Positions 17,707-27,000 of a DNA stretch of 64,000 nt are shown piece by piece. Where the stretch lies: NCBI RefSeq assembly GCF_002846365.1, contig NZ_PJMW01000001.1:1116001-1180000 (forward strand), in the 5' to 3' direction. The first letter of the stretch is position 1. Every line of letters starts with the position of its first letter. A program made the translations under genes and the position numbers. Source of the DNA: Nocardia fluminea. Its GTDB lineage: Bacteria > Actinomycetota > Actinomycetes > Mycobacteriales > Mycobacteriaceae. The notes below the pieces were generated by a model, which saw only the letters and a list, made by a program, of their open reading frames with translations, was not told the DNA's origin and ran no database searches.

Positions 17707-17746
17707 TCTACACGAGCGTAGAAATATCTTCTACGAGACCGTAGAA
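17707..17746. promoter_or_regulatory. Twin TetR operators, TCTAC-N6-GTAGA
   Basis: TCTAC-N6-GTAGA (17707-17722) and TTCTAC-N6-GTAGAA (17729-17746) are centred 23 bp apart, about two helical turns. The inner arms also form CGTAGAA-N5-TTCTACG (17717-17735). They sit between the divergent TetR gene and yrbEA, so two dimers could bind the same DNA face and block both promoters. Confidence 0.68.
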
Positions 17747-17794
17747 ACACAGTCAGCTCTGGTCGCAAGGGTCCGCGACCACACCGGAACCGGG

Positions 17795-18661
17795 GTGATC
17801 ACCATCGTCGCAACGACCGAAACGGCCGTTGAGCTCACGGATCGTGAGCTCGTGGTCGCCTTCGGCGGCCGCTGGTGGCGCGAACATCCACAGCGCTCGA
17901 TCGAGACGGCGGGCAGGCAGGTCACCATGGCGTGGCAGGCCTTCGCCGAACTGGTACTCGCCCTGATCCGGCGTCGTTTTCCGGTATCGGAGTTCCTGCG
18001 TCAGTGCTCGTTCATGGCGGGTGTCTCAGCCACACCGACCCTGCTGGTGGCCATCCCGGTCGCGGTGGTCGTCTCCATCCAGATCGGGTCGCTGGTCGGC
18101 CAGGTCGGCGCGACGACGTTCATCGGCGCGGTCAACGGCCTCGGCATCATTCGCCAAGGCGCTCCCCTGGTCACCTCGCTGATGATCGCGGGCGCGGTCG
18201 GCTCGTCGATCTGCGCCGATCTGGGTTCGCGGACGATTCGCGAGGAGATCGACGCGATGCGGGTGATGGGCGTCGATCCGGTGCGCAGGCTCGTGGCGCC
18301 CCGGCTGCTCGCCGCGATCGGAGTGAGCATGCTGCTGTGCGGCTTCGTCGTCTTCATCGGCTTCGCCACCGGTTACGTGTTCAACGTGTTCATCCAGGAC
18401 GGCACGCCCGGCTCCTACATCAGCACGTTCGCCTCGTTCGCGGTCGCGGCCGACCTGATCGTCGCGATCGTGAAGGCCGCGGTGTTCGGTGCGCTCACCG
18501 CGATCATCGCCTGCGACGCGGGCCTGCACACCAAGGGCGGACCCGGCGGGGTGGCGAACGCGGTGAACTCGGCGGTGGTCAGCTCGGCGATCGTGTTGTT
18601 CGCCGCCAATATCGCGCTCACCCAGATCTACAACACCGTCTTCCCCTCGAAGGTGCTCTGA
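17795..18661 (+). CDS. yrbEA: YrbE/MlaE-type permease subunit A of Mce transporter
   Basis: One of two permease subunits of an ABC-type lipid importer that works with Mce substrate-binding proteins. The C-terminal 250 residues match YrbE proteins: several membrane helices and the conserved stretch SSICADLGSRTIREEIDAMRVMGVDPVRRLVAPR, which includes the EExDA-type coupling motif. The start is uncertain. GTG at 17795 gives 288 residues with a hydrophilic N-terminal extension; ATG at 17927 gives a length closer to mycobacterial YrbE4A. It is the first gene of a ten-gene unit controlled from the twin TetR operators. Confidence 0.9.
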   Translation: MITIVATTETAVELTDRELVVAFGGRWWREHPQRSIETAGRQVTMAWQAFAELVLALIRRRFPVSEFLRQCSFMAGVSATPTLLVAIPVAVVVSIQIGSLVGQVGATTFIGAVNGLGIIRQGAPLVTSLMIAGAVGSSICADLGSRTIREEIDAMRVMGVDPVRRLVAPRLLAAIGVSMLLCGFVVFIGFATGYVFNVFIQDGTPGSYISTFASFAVAADLIVAIVKAAVFGALTAIIACDAGLHTKGGPGGVANAVNSAVVSSAIVLFAANIALTQIYNTVFPSKVL

Positions 18662-18662
18662 G

Positions 18663-19523
18663 ATGGCGAGCTATCTGCCGCCGCTGCTGCGGCCCTGGCG
18701 CGCGCTGGGCACCGCGACCCGGCCGATCACCGACGCGAACGTCCGTCTGGGACACCAGGGTGTGGTGTTCGTCGAGGCGCTGCTCGCGATTCCGTTCGTG
18801 CTGCGGCACTACCGCAAGGAACTCGTCCGGCTGATCGTCGATGTCACCTGGGGCAACGGCGCGCTCGTCGTGGGCGGCGGCACCGTGGGGGTGGTGCTCA
18901 TCCTGTGCGGTTTCGGCGGTGTCACCGTCGGCATGGAATCGCACACCGCACTGGATCTGCTGACGATGAGCCCGCTCACCGGCGCGATCTCCGGTTTCGC
19001 CACCACCCGTGAGCTGGCACCGCTGCTGGCGACGATCGCGTTCGCGGCGCAGGCGGGCTGCCGGTTCACCGCGCAGATCGGATCGATGCGGATCGCCGAG
19101 GAGATCGACGCGCTGGAGTCGATGGCGATCCGCCCACTCCCCTACCTGATCACCACCCGGATGCTGGCCGCGGCGGTGGCGATCCTGCCGCTCTACAGCA
19201 TCGGCATGGCGACCGCCTATCTCGCCACCAAGGTGACCGTGTTCTTTCTCGGCGGCACCAGCATCGGGACCTACGACCACTATTTCCATCAGTTCCTCGA
19301 TCCGGGCGACATCGCCTACTCGGTCCTCAAGGCCGTCGCGTTCGTGCTGGTGGCCACGTTCATCCAGTGCCACTACGGCTATGTCGCCGCGGGCGGACCG
19401 GAGGGCGTCGGGGTGGCGGCGGGCCGCGCCATCAAGATGACGATCATCGTCGTGGTCTTCCTCAATCTCTTCCTCACACTCGCGATCTGGGGCGTCGACC
19501 CCGGCATCCGGATCTCGGGATAG
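18663..19523 (+). CDS. yrbEB: YrbE/MlaE-type permease subunit B of Mce transporter
   Basis: A 286-residue second permease with five to six membrane segments. The hallmark block GCRFTAQIGSMRIAEEIDALESMAI contains the EExDAL motif believed to contact the MceG ATPase, which is not encoded in this window. It begins one base after the stop of yrbEA and ends right at the start of mceA, indicating tight coupling. The N-terminus (SYLPPLLRPWRALGTATRPI) is cytoplasmic. Confidence 0.93.
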   Translation: MASYLPPLLRPWRALGTATRPITDANVRLGHQGVVFVEALLAIPFVLRHYRKELVRLIVDVTWGNGALVVGGGTVGVVLILCGFGGVTVGMESHTALDLLTMSPLTGAISGFATTRELAPLLATIAFAAQAGCRFTAQIGSMRIAEEIDALESMAIRPLPYLITTRMLAAAVAILPLYSIGMATAYLATKVTVFFLGGTSIGTYDHYFHQFLDPGDIAYSVLKAVAFVLVATFIQCHYGYVAAGGPEGVGVAAGRAIKMTIIVVVFLNLFLTLAIWGVDPGIRISG

Positions 19524-20933
19524 GTGGTCGGCATGTATCCGGATCCCAGCGGGCGCGGCTGGTCGCGCAAACGGCTCGGCCTCGCCGGGGTGGCGATGGC
19601 GGCGACCCTGTCCAGCGTCGTCGGGGTGCTCGGGCTGCGCTACACCGGCTATTTCGCCGACACCGTGGCGGTGACCGCCCTGCTGACCAGCACCGGCGAC
19701 GGGTTGCCCGCCCGCGCCGACGTGCGCTTCCACGGCATGCTGGTCGGCTCCGTGTCGGAGGTGGACATCGCCGAGAAGGGCCTGCGGCAGCGGGTCGGGC
19801 TACGCCTAGATCCTGCCGCCGCCGCGGAAATCCCGAACTCGGTCACCGCGCGTGTGGTGCCCGCCAACATCTTCGGCGTCTCCGCGATCGAGCTGGTCGA
19901 CAACGGCGCCGCCGCGTCGAGTCTGCGCACCGGATCCGTGGTCGAACAGGACACCAGCCGCGCCACCACCGCGCTGCAGACCACCTTGACCACGCTGCGC
20001 GATGTCCTCGACCGGATCCAGCCCGCGAAACTCGCCCGGGTGCTGGCCACCCTCGCCGAGGCGCTCGACGGTGACACCCGGCTGCCCGGTTCCACGATCG
20101 AACGATTGGACCAGTGGGTGACCGAAGTCCGCGCGATTCCCGGAATCGGTGATCTGGTCGGCGATCTCGGTGCGGCCGCGACGGCGGTGAACCAGTCCGC
20201 GCCCGAGCTGGTCGATGCCCTCGGCAAGTCGGTGCACACGGCTCGCACGATCACCGATCGCCGCGCGCGGGTCATCGACCTGCTCACCACCGCGGGCGGC
20301 GCCACCGACGCGACGCAGGATCTGTTCGCGCGCAATCCGGACGCGGGGAAGGAACTCGTGGTCGGCCTGGACGAGACGTTCGGCGCGCTGGCGGCCGACC
20401 CCGCGGCACTCACCGAGACGGTGAGCGGACTGAATACCGCGCTCGCCCGGCTGTCGACGGTTTTCGATTGGGGTCCGAGCAGACAGATGCGCTGGGACGT
20501 CACGGTGTCCTTCACCCCGTTCCGCCAGTACACGGCGGCGGACTGCCCGCGCTACGGCAGTCAGGCCGGACCGCGGTGCGACGGCGCGTCTGTGCCGGAT
20601 GTGCCTGCGCAACAGCACTATCCGACGCAGCTGCTACCGAGCTGGCTGTCCACCGCGGGACCGGCACCCGCCCCGATCCTGCCGGGACTGCCCGCCTTGC
20701 CCCTGCCGATGATTCCCGGTCTGTCGCTGCCGGGACTCGTGATCCCCGGACTCACCGCGCCGGCGAGTCTTCCCGAACAACAGCAGGTTCCGGCGGGGCG
20801 CCCGATCTCGCTCAGCGGTCCGGACGCGATCGCGGCGATCGTCGGTGGCCGACCGAACACCACCCAGTTGCTGCTGCTCGGCGCCGTACTCACCGGCACC
20901 ACCGTCACCGCCACCCCACCAGGAGACCACTGA
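19524..20933 (+). CDS. mceA: Mce-family protein MceA
   Basis: A 469-residue Mce protein: an N-terminal signal-anchor (about residues 20-40), the MlaD/Mce beta-barrel domain with GLPARADVRFHGMLVGSVSEVDI, a long helical MceA-type region, and a proline-rich C-terminus with repeated PGL units (residues about 370-420). Such proteins assemble as heterohexamers to carry lipids across the mycolata envelope. GTG at 19524 directly follows the TAG of yrbEB; ATG at 19533 is an alternative start. Four cysteines lie in the C-terminal third (DCPRYGSQAGPRCDGA region), consistent with disulfides outside the membrane. Confidence 0.92.
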   Translation: MVGMYPDPSGRGWSRKRLGLAGVAMAATLSSVVGVLGLRYTGYFADTVAVTALLTSTGDGLPARADVRFHGMLVGSVSEVDIAEKGLRQRVGLRLDPAAAAEIPNSVTARVVPANIFGVSAIELVDNGAAASSLRTGSVVEQDTSRATTALQTTLTTLRDVLDRIQPAKLARVLATLAEALDGDTRLPGSTIERLDQWVTEVRAIPGIGDLVGDLGAAATAVNQSAPELVDALGKSVHTARTITDRRARVIDLLTTAGGATDATQDLFARNPDAGKELVVGLDETFGALAADPAALTETVSGLNTALARLSTVFDWGPSRQMRWDVTVSFTPFRQYTAADCPRYGSQAGPRCDGASVPDVPAQQHYPTQLLPSWLSTAGPAPAPILPGLPALPLPMIPGLSLPGLVIPGLTAPASLPEQQQVPAGRPISLSGPDAIAAIVGGRPNTTQLLLLGAVLTGTTVTATPPGDH

Positions 20934-20934
20934 G

Positions 20935-21957
20935 ATGCGTTCCCGCACCCTCCATCTCGGGCTCGTCGTCTTCGTCGTGCTCTCGCTCGGGTCGACCTTC
21001 ACGATCTGGTCGACCCTGCAGCGTTCGGTTCCCGGCGACACCCACCGCTACCACGCCACCTTCACCGACGTGCTCGGGCTCCGAGTGGGCGATGACGTCC
21101 GGATCGCCGGTGTGCGCGTCGGCCGAGTCGATGCGATCGAGCTGGTCGATCGCCGCGACGCCGAGGTGACACTGGCCGTGCAGACCCGCCAGCACCTGAG
21201 CACCACCACCTCGGCGGCGATCCGCTACCACAATCTCATCGGCCAGCGTTATGTCGCGTTGGCGGCCGGCGAGGCCGCGGGTGACCCGCTGCCCGCCGGT
21301 GGCGCGATTCCGCTGGAGCGCACCGAGTCCTCGTTCGACGTCTCCACCATGCTGTCGGGCTTCGAACCGCTGTTCAGCCTGCTCCAGCCCGACGATGTGA
21401 ACTCGCTGTCGGAAACCCTCGTGCAGGCGCTACAGGGTGACGGAGTGTCGCTGTCGGCGTTGATCACTCAGGCCGCCGCGCTGGCCACCACCTTCGGCGA
21501 GCGCGACGAGATCCTGGGCGCGGTGATCACCAATCTCAGCGAGGTGATCGGCAGCCTCGCCCACCGCAGCGGCGAGCTGGAGACCCTGATCACCCAGTCC
21601 CGTGCGCTGGTGTCCGGCCTCTACGAGCAGGGCGCGGCACTCAGCGGCGCCGTCGCCGGAATCGCGGAGTCGACCACGAAGCTCACCGACCTGATCGGTC
21701 AGGTCGCGCCGGGGATGGCGCTGGCACAGCAGCAAGCGAGCAGCGGTGTCGACCTGCTGTTGTCCAACGGCGCGCGGCTGGACCAGTCGGCGATCGAGCT
21801 ACCGCTCGTCCTGGCCGGTCTGGCCCGGATCAGCGGCAACGGAACCTATTTCAACACCTACATCTGCAGTCTGGACGTCTCGCTGTGGGGCGTGCTGTTC
21901 CCCCGCGGACTGTTCTCGCAGGTCGGCGGCAATTCACACTCGGAGGTGTGCCTGTGA
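20935..21957 (+). CDS. mceB: Mce-family protein MceB
   Basis: A 340-residue Mce protein with a signal-anchor at the N-terminus (LHLGLVVFVVLSLGSTFTI), an MlaD-like domain (DVLGLRVGDDVRIAGVRVGRVDAIEL), and a helical domain with the conserved ending TYFNTYICSLDV...SEVCL. ATG at 20935 is one base after the mceA stop. The stop overlaps mceC (GTGA). It is expected to be one of six different subunits of the Mce hexamer. Confidence 0.93.
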   Translation: MRSRTLHLGLVVFVVLSLGSTFTIWSTLQRSVPGDTHRYHATFTDVLGLRVGDDVRIAGVRVGRVDAIELVDRRDAEVTLAVQTRQHLSTTTSAAIRYHNLIGQRYVALAAGEAAGDPLPAGGAIPLERTESSFDVSTMLSGFEPLFSLLQPDDVNSLSETLVQALQGDGVSLSALITQAAALATTFGERDEILGAVITNLSEVIGSLAHRSGELETLITQSRALVSGLYEQGAALSGAVAGIAESTTKLTDLIGQVAPGMALAQQQASSGVDLLLSNGARLDQSAIELPLVLAGLARISGNGTYFNTYICSLDVSLWGVLFPRGLFSQVGGNSHSEVCL

Positions 21958-22985
21958 TCAAGTCCCTGTTCGCGCACGCGGCCATCGCGATACGCGGTGC
22001 GCTGGGCAACCGGAATCTACGGCTCGGTCTCGCCGCGGGCGCGGCTGTGGTGGCACTGGTCCTCGGCTCCGGGATGCTCTCCCGGGCCGATCTGGGCAAG
22101 GTCACCACGCATGCCGAATTCGCCCAGGCCGCCGGCCTGCGAACCGGGAACAGCGTCGACATCGCCGGAATCGAGGTGGGCACCGTGAAATCCGTTCGGC
22201 TCGAACGTGATCGAGTGGTCGTGGCGATGAGCTTGCGCTCCGAGATCGAACTCGGCCGCGACGCGAAAGCCGCCATCAAGATGTCGACGATCCTGGGCAA
22301 GATGCACATCGAGCTCGATCCCGGAACGGGTACCGATCTCGACAACGCGCGAATCCCGTTGTCGGCCACCTCTGTTCCCTACAACCTCTCCAAGGTCGTC
22401 GATGATCCCCGATACCGCAACTCCTTCGAGCATCTCGAACGTGTCGACCCGGACGCCCTGCGCGTGAGCCTGGACGCGATGACCGCGCAGATGGGCGACT
22501 CACCCCAGCTCACCGCGCAGGCGCTCGACAGTGTCGGGACGCTGGCGAAGGTGATCGCCACCCGCCGCGACGAGGTGGACCGGCTGCTCGACAGCATGGA
22601 TCAAGTCTCGGGAATGATCGCCGACAATCAGAACAGCGTGCTGTTGCTGTTGACGCGTGGGCAGGCGATCGGTGACGCGGCGACCCGCAGGCGCGATCTC
22701 ATCCGCGAGCTGTTCGACAACGTCGCCGCCGCCTCGAAGATCTTGCAGGACATGGGTATCGACAACGGCGGCCGGCTCGGCCCGCTCATCCAGAGCCTGA
22801 ACACGATGTCGGAGGGTCTGGAGAAGAACCGGGCCAACCTCGATGCGCTGTACCAGGTGATGCCGGTGACGATGCGCCAGTTCAACAACGGCTTCGGGCA
22901 GGGCCCCTACGGCGAGATCTACATGCCGTGGCTGTTCCCCGACAACTGGTTGTGCCAAGCCCATGCTGTCGAAGGATGCCGATGA
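21954..22985 (+). CDS. mceC: Mce-family protein MceC
   Basis: A 343-residue Mce protein. A hydrophobic anchor (GLAAGAAVVALVLGSGML) is followed by the MlaD domain (AAGLRTGNSVDIAGIEVGTVKSV) and helical repeats. GTG at 21954 overlaps the mceB stop and has GGAGG upstream. The C-terminus (YGEIYMPWLFPDNWLCQAHAVEGCR) ends in a cysteine pair typical of this position in the operon. The stop overlaps mceD (ATGA). Confidence 0.92.
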   Translation: MIKSLFAHAAIAIRGALGNRNLRLGLAAGAAVVALVLGSGMLSRADLGKVTTHAEFAQAAGLRTGNSVDIAGIEVGTVKSVRLERDRVVVAMSLRSEIELGRDAKAAIKMSTILGKMHIELDPGTGTDLDNARIPLSATSVPYNLSKVVDDPRYRNSFEHLERVDPDALRVSLDAMTAQMGDSPQLTAQALDSVGTLAKVIATRRDEVDRLLDSMDQVSGMIADNQNSVLLLLTRGQAIGDAATRRRDLIRELFDNVAAASKILQDMGIDNGGRLGPLIQSLNTMSEGLEKNRANLDALYQVMPVTMRQFNNGFGQGPYGEIYMPWLFPDNWLCQAHAVEGCR

Positions 22986-24058
22986 TGCGCACACTGTTCC
23001 GGGCGGCCGTGCTGGTGGCCGCCACCCTCGTCGGCGCGGGCTGCTCGTCGATCCCGATGGCACTGCGCCCGAACACGATGCAGATCAGTGCCGATTTCGA
23101 GAGCGCCGCAGGTCTTTTCGTCGGCAACGAAGTCGCGGTGCTCGGCGTGCCGGTGGGCCGGGTCGACGCGATCGAGGCCGAAGGAGCATTTGTCGAGGTC
23201 CGGATGACGATCGAGGCGGGCACCGAACTACCCGCCGACGCCATGGCCGCGCTCGTCTCACCGCAGCTCATCACGAACCGGCACGTAGAACTCACGCCCG
23301 CCTTCACCGGTGAGGGACCGACCCTCACCGACGGCGCTCATCTCCCCCTCGCCCGCACCAGAACGCCGGTGGAACTCGACCGGATTCTGCGCAACTTCGA
23401 ACAACTCGGCGAATCGCTGAAGGGGGACAACGAGAACGGCCCGATGGCCAGTCGCGTGCTGTTCCCCATGCTCGACGGCAACGGTGACCGGATCCGGGAA
23501 ACTCTCGACGCGCTCTCCGGCGCTTTCGAGGTGACCCTGGCCAACCGCGACCAGATCTCGAGCACCATCGTCGAATTGAACGAACTCACCGCGGTGGTCG
23601 CGGGCAACGACCGCACCGTGCGCGATTTCAGCGCGCGCCTGACCGAACTCGTCACCCTGCTCGCCGAGCAAGCGCCCGGGCTCGCCGCGGTGCTGGCCCA
23701 GGTGAACGACTTCATCGCCAACACCTCGACCGTGCTCGCCGAGAACAAGGTGCCGCTCACCGCCGCGATGCAGCGCCTCGTCGGTATCACCGGCCAGATG
23801 CGCGACAACGCGCGCGGGCTCACCGAGATCGTGGATGTGGCGCCGTTGCTGTTCGAGAACCTCACTCGATCGGTGAGTTCGGAGCACCAGGCGCTGCGGC
23901 TGCACCTGCTCACCGACAAATCGGTGCTGGACAACGAAGTGCTGTCGACGCTGTGCGAACGACTGGCGATGCGTGCCGACGGCTGCCGGACCGGCAAACT
24001 GATGGACTTCGGTCCGGACTTCGGTCTGACCGCCGCACTGCTGGGACTCACCGAATGA
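22982..24058 (+). CDS. mceD: Mce-family protein MceD with a lipobox
   Basis: A 358-residue Mce protein. Its N-terminus, MMRTLFRAAVLVAATLVGAG followed by CSS, carries a lipoprotein signal peptide with a VGAGC lipobox, so it is probably an acylated lipoprotein. That is unusual: in mycobacterial operons the lipoprotein is normally the fifth (MceE) subunit. The MlaD domain (AAGLFVGNEVAVLGVPVGRVDAI) and helical region follow. The ATG at 22982 overlaps the mceC stop, and its own stop overlaps mceE. The double lipoprotein could change how the hexamer is anchored. Confidence 0.9.
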   Translation: MMRTLFRAAVLVAATLVGAGCSSIPMALRPNTMQISADFESAAGLFVGNEVAVLGVPVGRVDAIEAEGAFVEVRMTIEAGTELPADAMAALVSPQLITNRHVELTPAFTGEGPTLTDGAHLPLARTRTPVELDRILRNFEQLGESLKGDNENGPMASRVLFPMLDGNGDRIRETLDALSGAFEVTLANRDQISSTIVELNELTAVVAGNDRTVRDFSARLTELVTLLAEQAPGLAAVLAQVNDFIANTSTVLAENKVPLTAAMQRLVGITGQMRDNARGLTEIVDVAPLLFENLTRSVSSEHQALRLHLLTDKSVLDNEVLSTLCERLAMRADGCRTGKLMDFGPDFGLTAALLGLTE

Positions 24059-25137
24059 GCAGTAGCCACCGCGCCGCCCGCCTGGCCGTCTCGGTCCTGG
24101 CCGCGGTCAGCGTCGCCTCGTGCACCGTCGACAATCTTCCGCTGCCCCAGCCGGGGGTCGACGGTCCGTCCTACCGCGTCCGCGCGGTGTTCGACAACGC
24201 GCTGAACCTGCCCGAACGAGCACGAGTCAAGATCGGCGGCACCGATATCGGTGTCGTGACCCGGATCGACACGACGAACTTCCTGGCCGACGTCGAACTC
24301 GAAGTGCAACGCGCCATCGCGCTCCCGCGGGGTACCCGTGCCGAACTGCGTCAGTCGACACCGCTGGGGGATATCCACGTCGCCGTCATCCTGCCCGAAT
24401 ATCGGCCGGAGGCACCGTTGCTCGCCGACGGCGACACCATCGATCGCGACCACACCTCCGCGGGCGCCTCGGTGGAGGAACTGATGATGGCGATGTCGAT
24501 GCTGCTCGACGGCGGTGCGATGAACCAGGTCGCTCGCATCACCTCGGAACTGAACTCGATCGTCGGCGGTCGCGGCCCGCAGCTGTCGCATCTGCTGACC
24601 GAGCTCACCGCGGTGCTGGGTGCGCTGAATCAGCGCACGGGACAGCTCGATTCGGTCTTGCACGGACTCGACGGACTCACCGCCACCCTGCGCGCACGCA
24701 AAGGTGAACTCGGGCAGGTCGCCGAGACCTTCCCCGATCTCATCTCGGTGATCGCCGAGAACAACCGGACCATCGTCGAGCTGACGACGAAGGTGTCCAC
24801 CGTGACTGCCGCGCTGGGCGACTTCACCTCCACGACCGGGCCCGAATTCCTCAGTCTGTTCGACAGTGTGCAGGGCCTGATGACGGGATTCACCCGCATG
24901 GGCGACGATCTCGCGGGCACCCTGGACAAGTTCAACGCGCTGGCGCCTTCGGTCCGCGCCAGCACGCAGGGGTCGAGTCTCGCTGTGGCAGCAACGATTT
25001 CCTCTCTCGATCTCGGTGCGCTCACCGATCCCACCGGCAGCCGAATGCCCGACGGCACCGACGTGACCGGGTTCATCGGCAGCCTGTCGCAAGTGCTCGC
25101 CCGCGTGCTGGGCCGGCTGCAAGGAGGTCCACGATGA
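24055..25137 (+). CDS. mceE: Mce-family lipoprotein MceE (LprK-like)
   Basis: A 360-residue lipoprotein subunit: signal peptide with lipobox VASC near residue 23, the MlaD domain (NALNLPERARVKIGGTDIGVVTRID), and a helical C-terminal region. Lipidation would anchor it at the outer face of the plasma membrane. ATG at 24055 overlaps the mceD stop, and the stop overlaps mceF (ATGA). This is the expected lipoprotein position in Mce operons. Confidence 0.93.
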   Translation: MSSSHRAARLAVSVLAAVSVASCTVDNLPLPQPGVDGPSYRVRAVFDNALNLPERARVKIGGTDIGVVTRIDTTNFLADVELEVQRAIALPRGTRAELRQSTPLGDIHVAVILPEYRPEAPLLADGDTIDRDHTSAGASVEELMMAMSMLLDGGAMNQVARITSELNSIVGGRGPQLSHLLTELTAVLGALNQRTGQLDSVLHGLDGLTATLRARKGELGQVAETFPDLISVIAENNRTIVELTTKVSTVTAALGDFTSTTGPEFLSLFDSVQGLMTGFTRMGDDLAGTLDKFNALAPSVRASTQGSSLAVAATISSLDLGALTDPTGSRMPDGTDVTGFIGSLSQVLARVLGRLQGGPR

Positions 25138-26378
25138 CCGATCCGGCCGAAGCCACGTCCCCGTCGGGTCAGCCGTTCCCGATCATCGATCGGGCAGCCG
25201 CAATCGCTGTCGGTCTCGCTCGGTGGGCGCACCGGAACCGGAACAGGTTCGCGATGGCCGGGATGGCCGGACTGCTCGTCGTCGGATCCGGGTACATCGC
25301 CATCGATGTCGTCGGGGTGCGGCCCTTACGGACCACCTACACGGTGCAGGTGCGGCTCACCGGCTCCGGAGGTTTGCTCGCCCACAGTCCGGTCACCGTG
25401 CGCGGGGTCCAGGTGGGCCGGGTCCGCGCGCTACAACTCGACGGCGGCGGCGTCCGCGCCGAGGCGGTCATCGACAGCGCCACCAGGATTCCGGTCGGCA
25501 CCACGGTGGCGGTCGGGCGGCTGTCGGCGGCGGGTGAGCAATATCTGGACTTCCGGCCCACCACCGGAGACGGGCCCTACCTGGCCGACGGTGCGGTGGT
25601 GGCCCCCGAGCAGGTGAGCACCCCGGTCACCATCGACTCGTTCCTGTCCAATACCGGCGCCCTGATCGGCGGCATGAATCCGGCGCGGCTCACGGTGATC
25701 GTGGACGAACTGGATCGGGCGCTGCGCGGTGGTCCCGACGTGCTGCGCACGGTGATCAGCGGCCTGAGTCAGGCCGTGAACGGGCTCACCGGGCTGCTGC
25801 CCCAGACCACCGCGATGATCCGCAATCTGCAGGTCATCGCCGAGACGACCGCCCACGCCCAACCCGACCTCGGCACGCTCGTGCGTGGATCGAGCGAGCT
25901 GTTCGATCAGATGAACGCCGCCGATCAGGAGGTCCGTGAACTCCTCGACCTCGGTCCGGGCAGGCTGGCCGCGCTGAACGGCGTCCTCACCGAAACCACG
26001 GATCCGATGACGAACCTGGTCACCAATTTCGTCGCGATCACCCGGGCTGCCCGGTTGCGCACTCCGGCGATGACCGCGCTGTTCCCCGCCTTGCGGACCG
26101 GCGTGATCGCCGTCGGTATTCCCGCCCACGACAACGCCTTTCACACTCTCGCCGAGCCGTGGCCGCGTCCCACCTGTGAATACGAGACCATCCCGGTCTC
26201 GCCCGCTACCGTCTCCGACGGCCGGGTCCCCCTCTACAACTACTGCGTCACCGGTCATCCGGAACTGCAGATCCGCGGATCCGCCAACGCGCCACGCCCC
26301 GCCGGTCCCGACAACGGGTCCGGACCACCGCCGGGCGTCACCGGCGGAGAACTCTCCGTTCCGCTCCCCGCGAACTGA
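25134..26378 (+). CDS. mceF: Mce-family protein MceF
   Basis: A 414-residue final Mce subunit. A cytoplasmic N-terminal segment of about 35 residues precedes the membrane anchor (FAMAGMAGLLVVGSGYIAI). The MlaD domain follows (GGLLAHSPVTVRGVQVGRVRAL), then helical repeats and a Gly/Pro-rich tail. Cysteines in RPTCEYETIP and YNYCVTGHPE probably form a disulfide. It shares an ATGA overlap with mceE and is followed 14 bp later by an Mce-associated membrane protein. Confidence 0.92.
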   Translation: MTDPAEATSPSGQPFPIIDRAAAIAVGLARWAHRNRNRFAMAGMAGLLVVGSGYIAIDVVGVRPLRTTYTVQVRLTGSGGLLAHSPVTVRGVQVGRVRALQLDGGGVRAEAVIDSATRIPVGTTVAVGRLSAAGEQYLDFRPTTGDGPYLADGAVVAPEQVSTPVTIDSFLSNTGALIGGMNPARLTVIVDELDRALRGGPDVLRTVISGLSQAVNGLTGLLPQTTAMIRNLQVIAETTAHAQPDLGTLVRGSSELFDQMNAADQEVRELLDLGPGRLAALNGVLTETTDPMTNLVTNFVAITRAARLRTPAMTALFPALRTGVIAVGIPAHDNAFHTLAEPWPRPTCEYETIPVSPATVSDGRVPLYNYCVTGHPELQIRGSANAPRPAGPDNGSGPPPGVTGGELSVPLPAN

Positions 26379-26391
26379 CATCGAGGAAGCT

Positions 26392-26985
26392 ATGACCACT
26401 GACCGAGAAATATCCGCTCCGACAGACGAATCCGCCGACGTCACCGCGCACTCCACGGTCGCGATCGCCGATGCCCCACCGGTCGCGCGACCTCGTCATC
26501 GCCGCGCCGCGATCCCAGCGGCCGTCCTCGTCGCGCTCTCCGCGGTAGTGGCCGCGACCTGGCTGGCGGTGGACAACCACGGCATGCGAACACGGGAGCA
26601 GGCGCGCGCGGCCGCATACCAGGCCGCCTGCGCCTACGCCCCGACGCTGGCCCGCTACGACGCCAAGGACCTCGACACCTATTTCGCGGCGGTCCTCGCC
26701 GGGGCCACCGGCGACTGGAAGACCGAATTCGGCACCACCAGTGCGGATCTGCGTGAAGTACTCGCCCAGGGCCAGGTCGTTTCGACCGTCGGCAACGTCC
26801 AGTGCGCCATCGAGTCCGCCGACGAGACGACCGCCCGTGCCGTCGCGGTCATCAACCAGACGATCACGAGCCTCGGTACCAAAGGCGCTCCCGCCCCCGG
26901 TCAGCTCTCCGTCTCGATGACGCTACGCAAAGACGCCGACCGCTGGCTGGTCAGCGAAGTCAGCTCCCCCATGCTCGCCCACTGA
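26392..26985 (+). CDS. Mce-associated membrane protein (Mam type)
   Basis: A 197-residue single-pass protein: an acidic Ser/Thr/Ala-rich cytoplasmic N-terminus, one membrane segment (AAIPAAVLVALSAVVAATWLAV), and an extracytoplasmic domain of the VirB8/NTF2-like Mam kind with two cysteines (QAACAYAP and NVQCAIES). Such proteins are thought to stabilise Mce transporters. It follows mceF by 13 bp and has GAGGAAGC before ATG 26392. Family and context agree; its biochemical role is not established. Confidence 0.87.
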   Translation: MTTDREISAPTDESADVTAHSTVAIADAPPVARPRHRRAAIPAAVLVALSAVVAATWLAVDNHGMRTREQARAAAYQAACAYAPTLARYDAKDLDTYFAAVLAGATGDWKTEFGTTSADLREVLAQGQVVSTVGNVQCAIESADETTARAVAVINQTITSLGTKGAPAPGQLSVSMTLRKDADRWLVSEVSSPMLAH

Positions 26986-27000
26986 CCGATAGGAATCCCG

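Noticed and set aside
18618..19733. Long minus-strand frame opposite yrbEB
   Set aside because: The product is low-complexity and hydrophilic, opposite a clear permease gene with perfect operon spacing; a GC-bias shadow.
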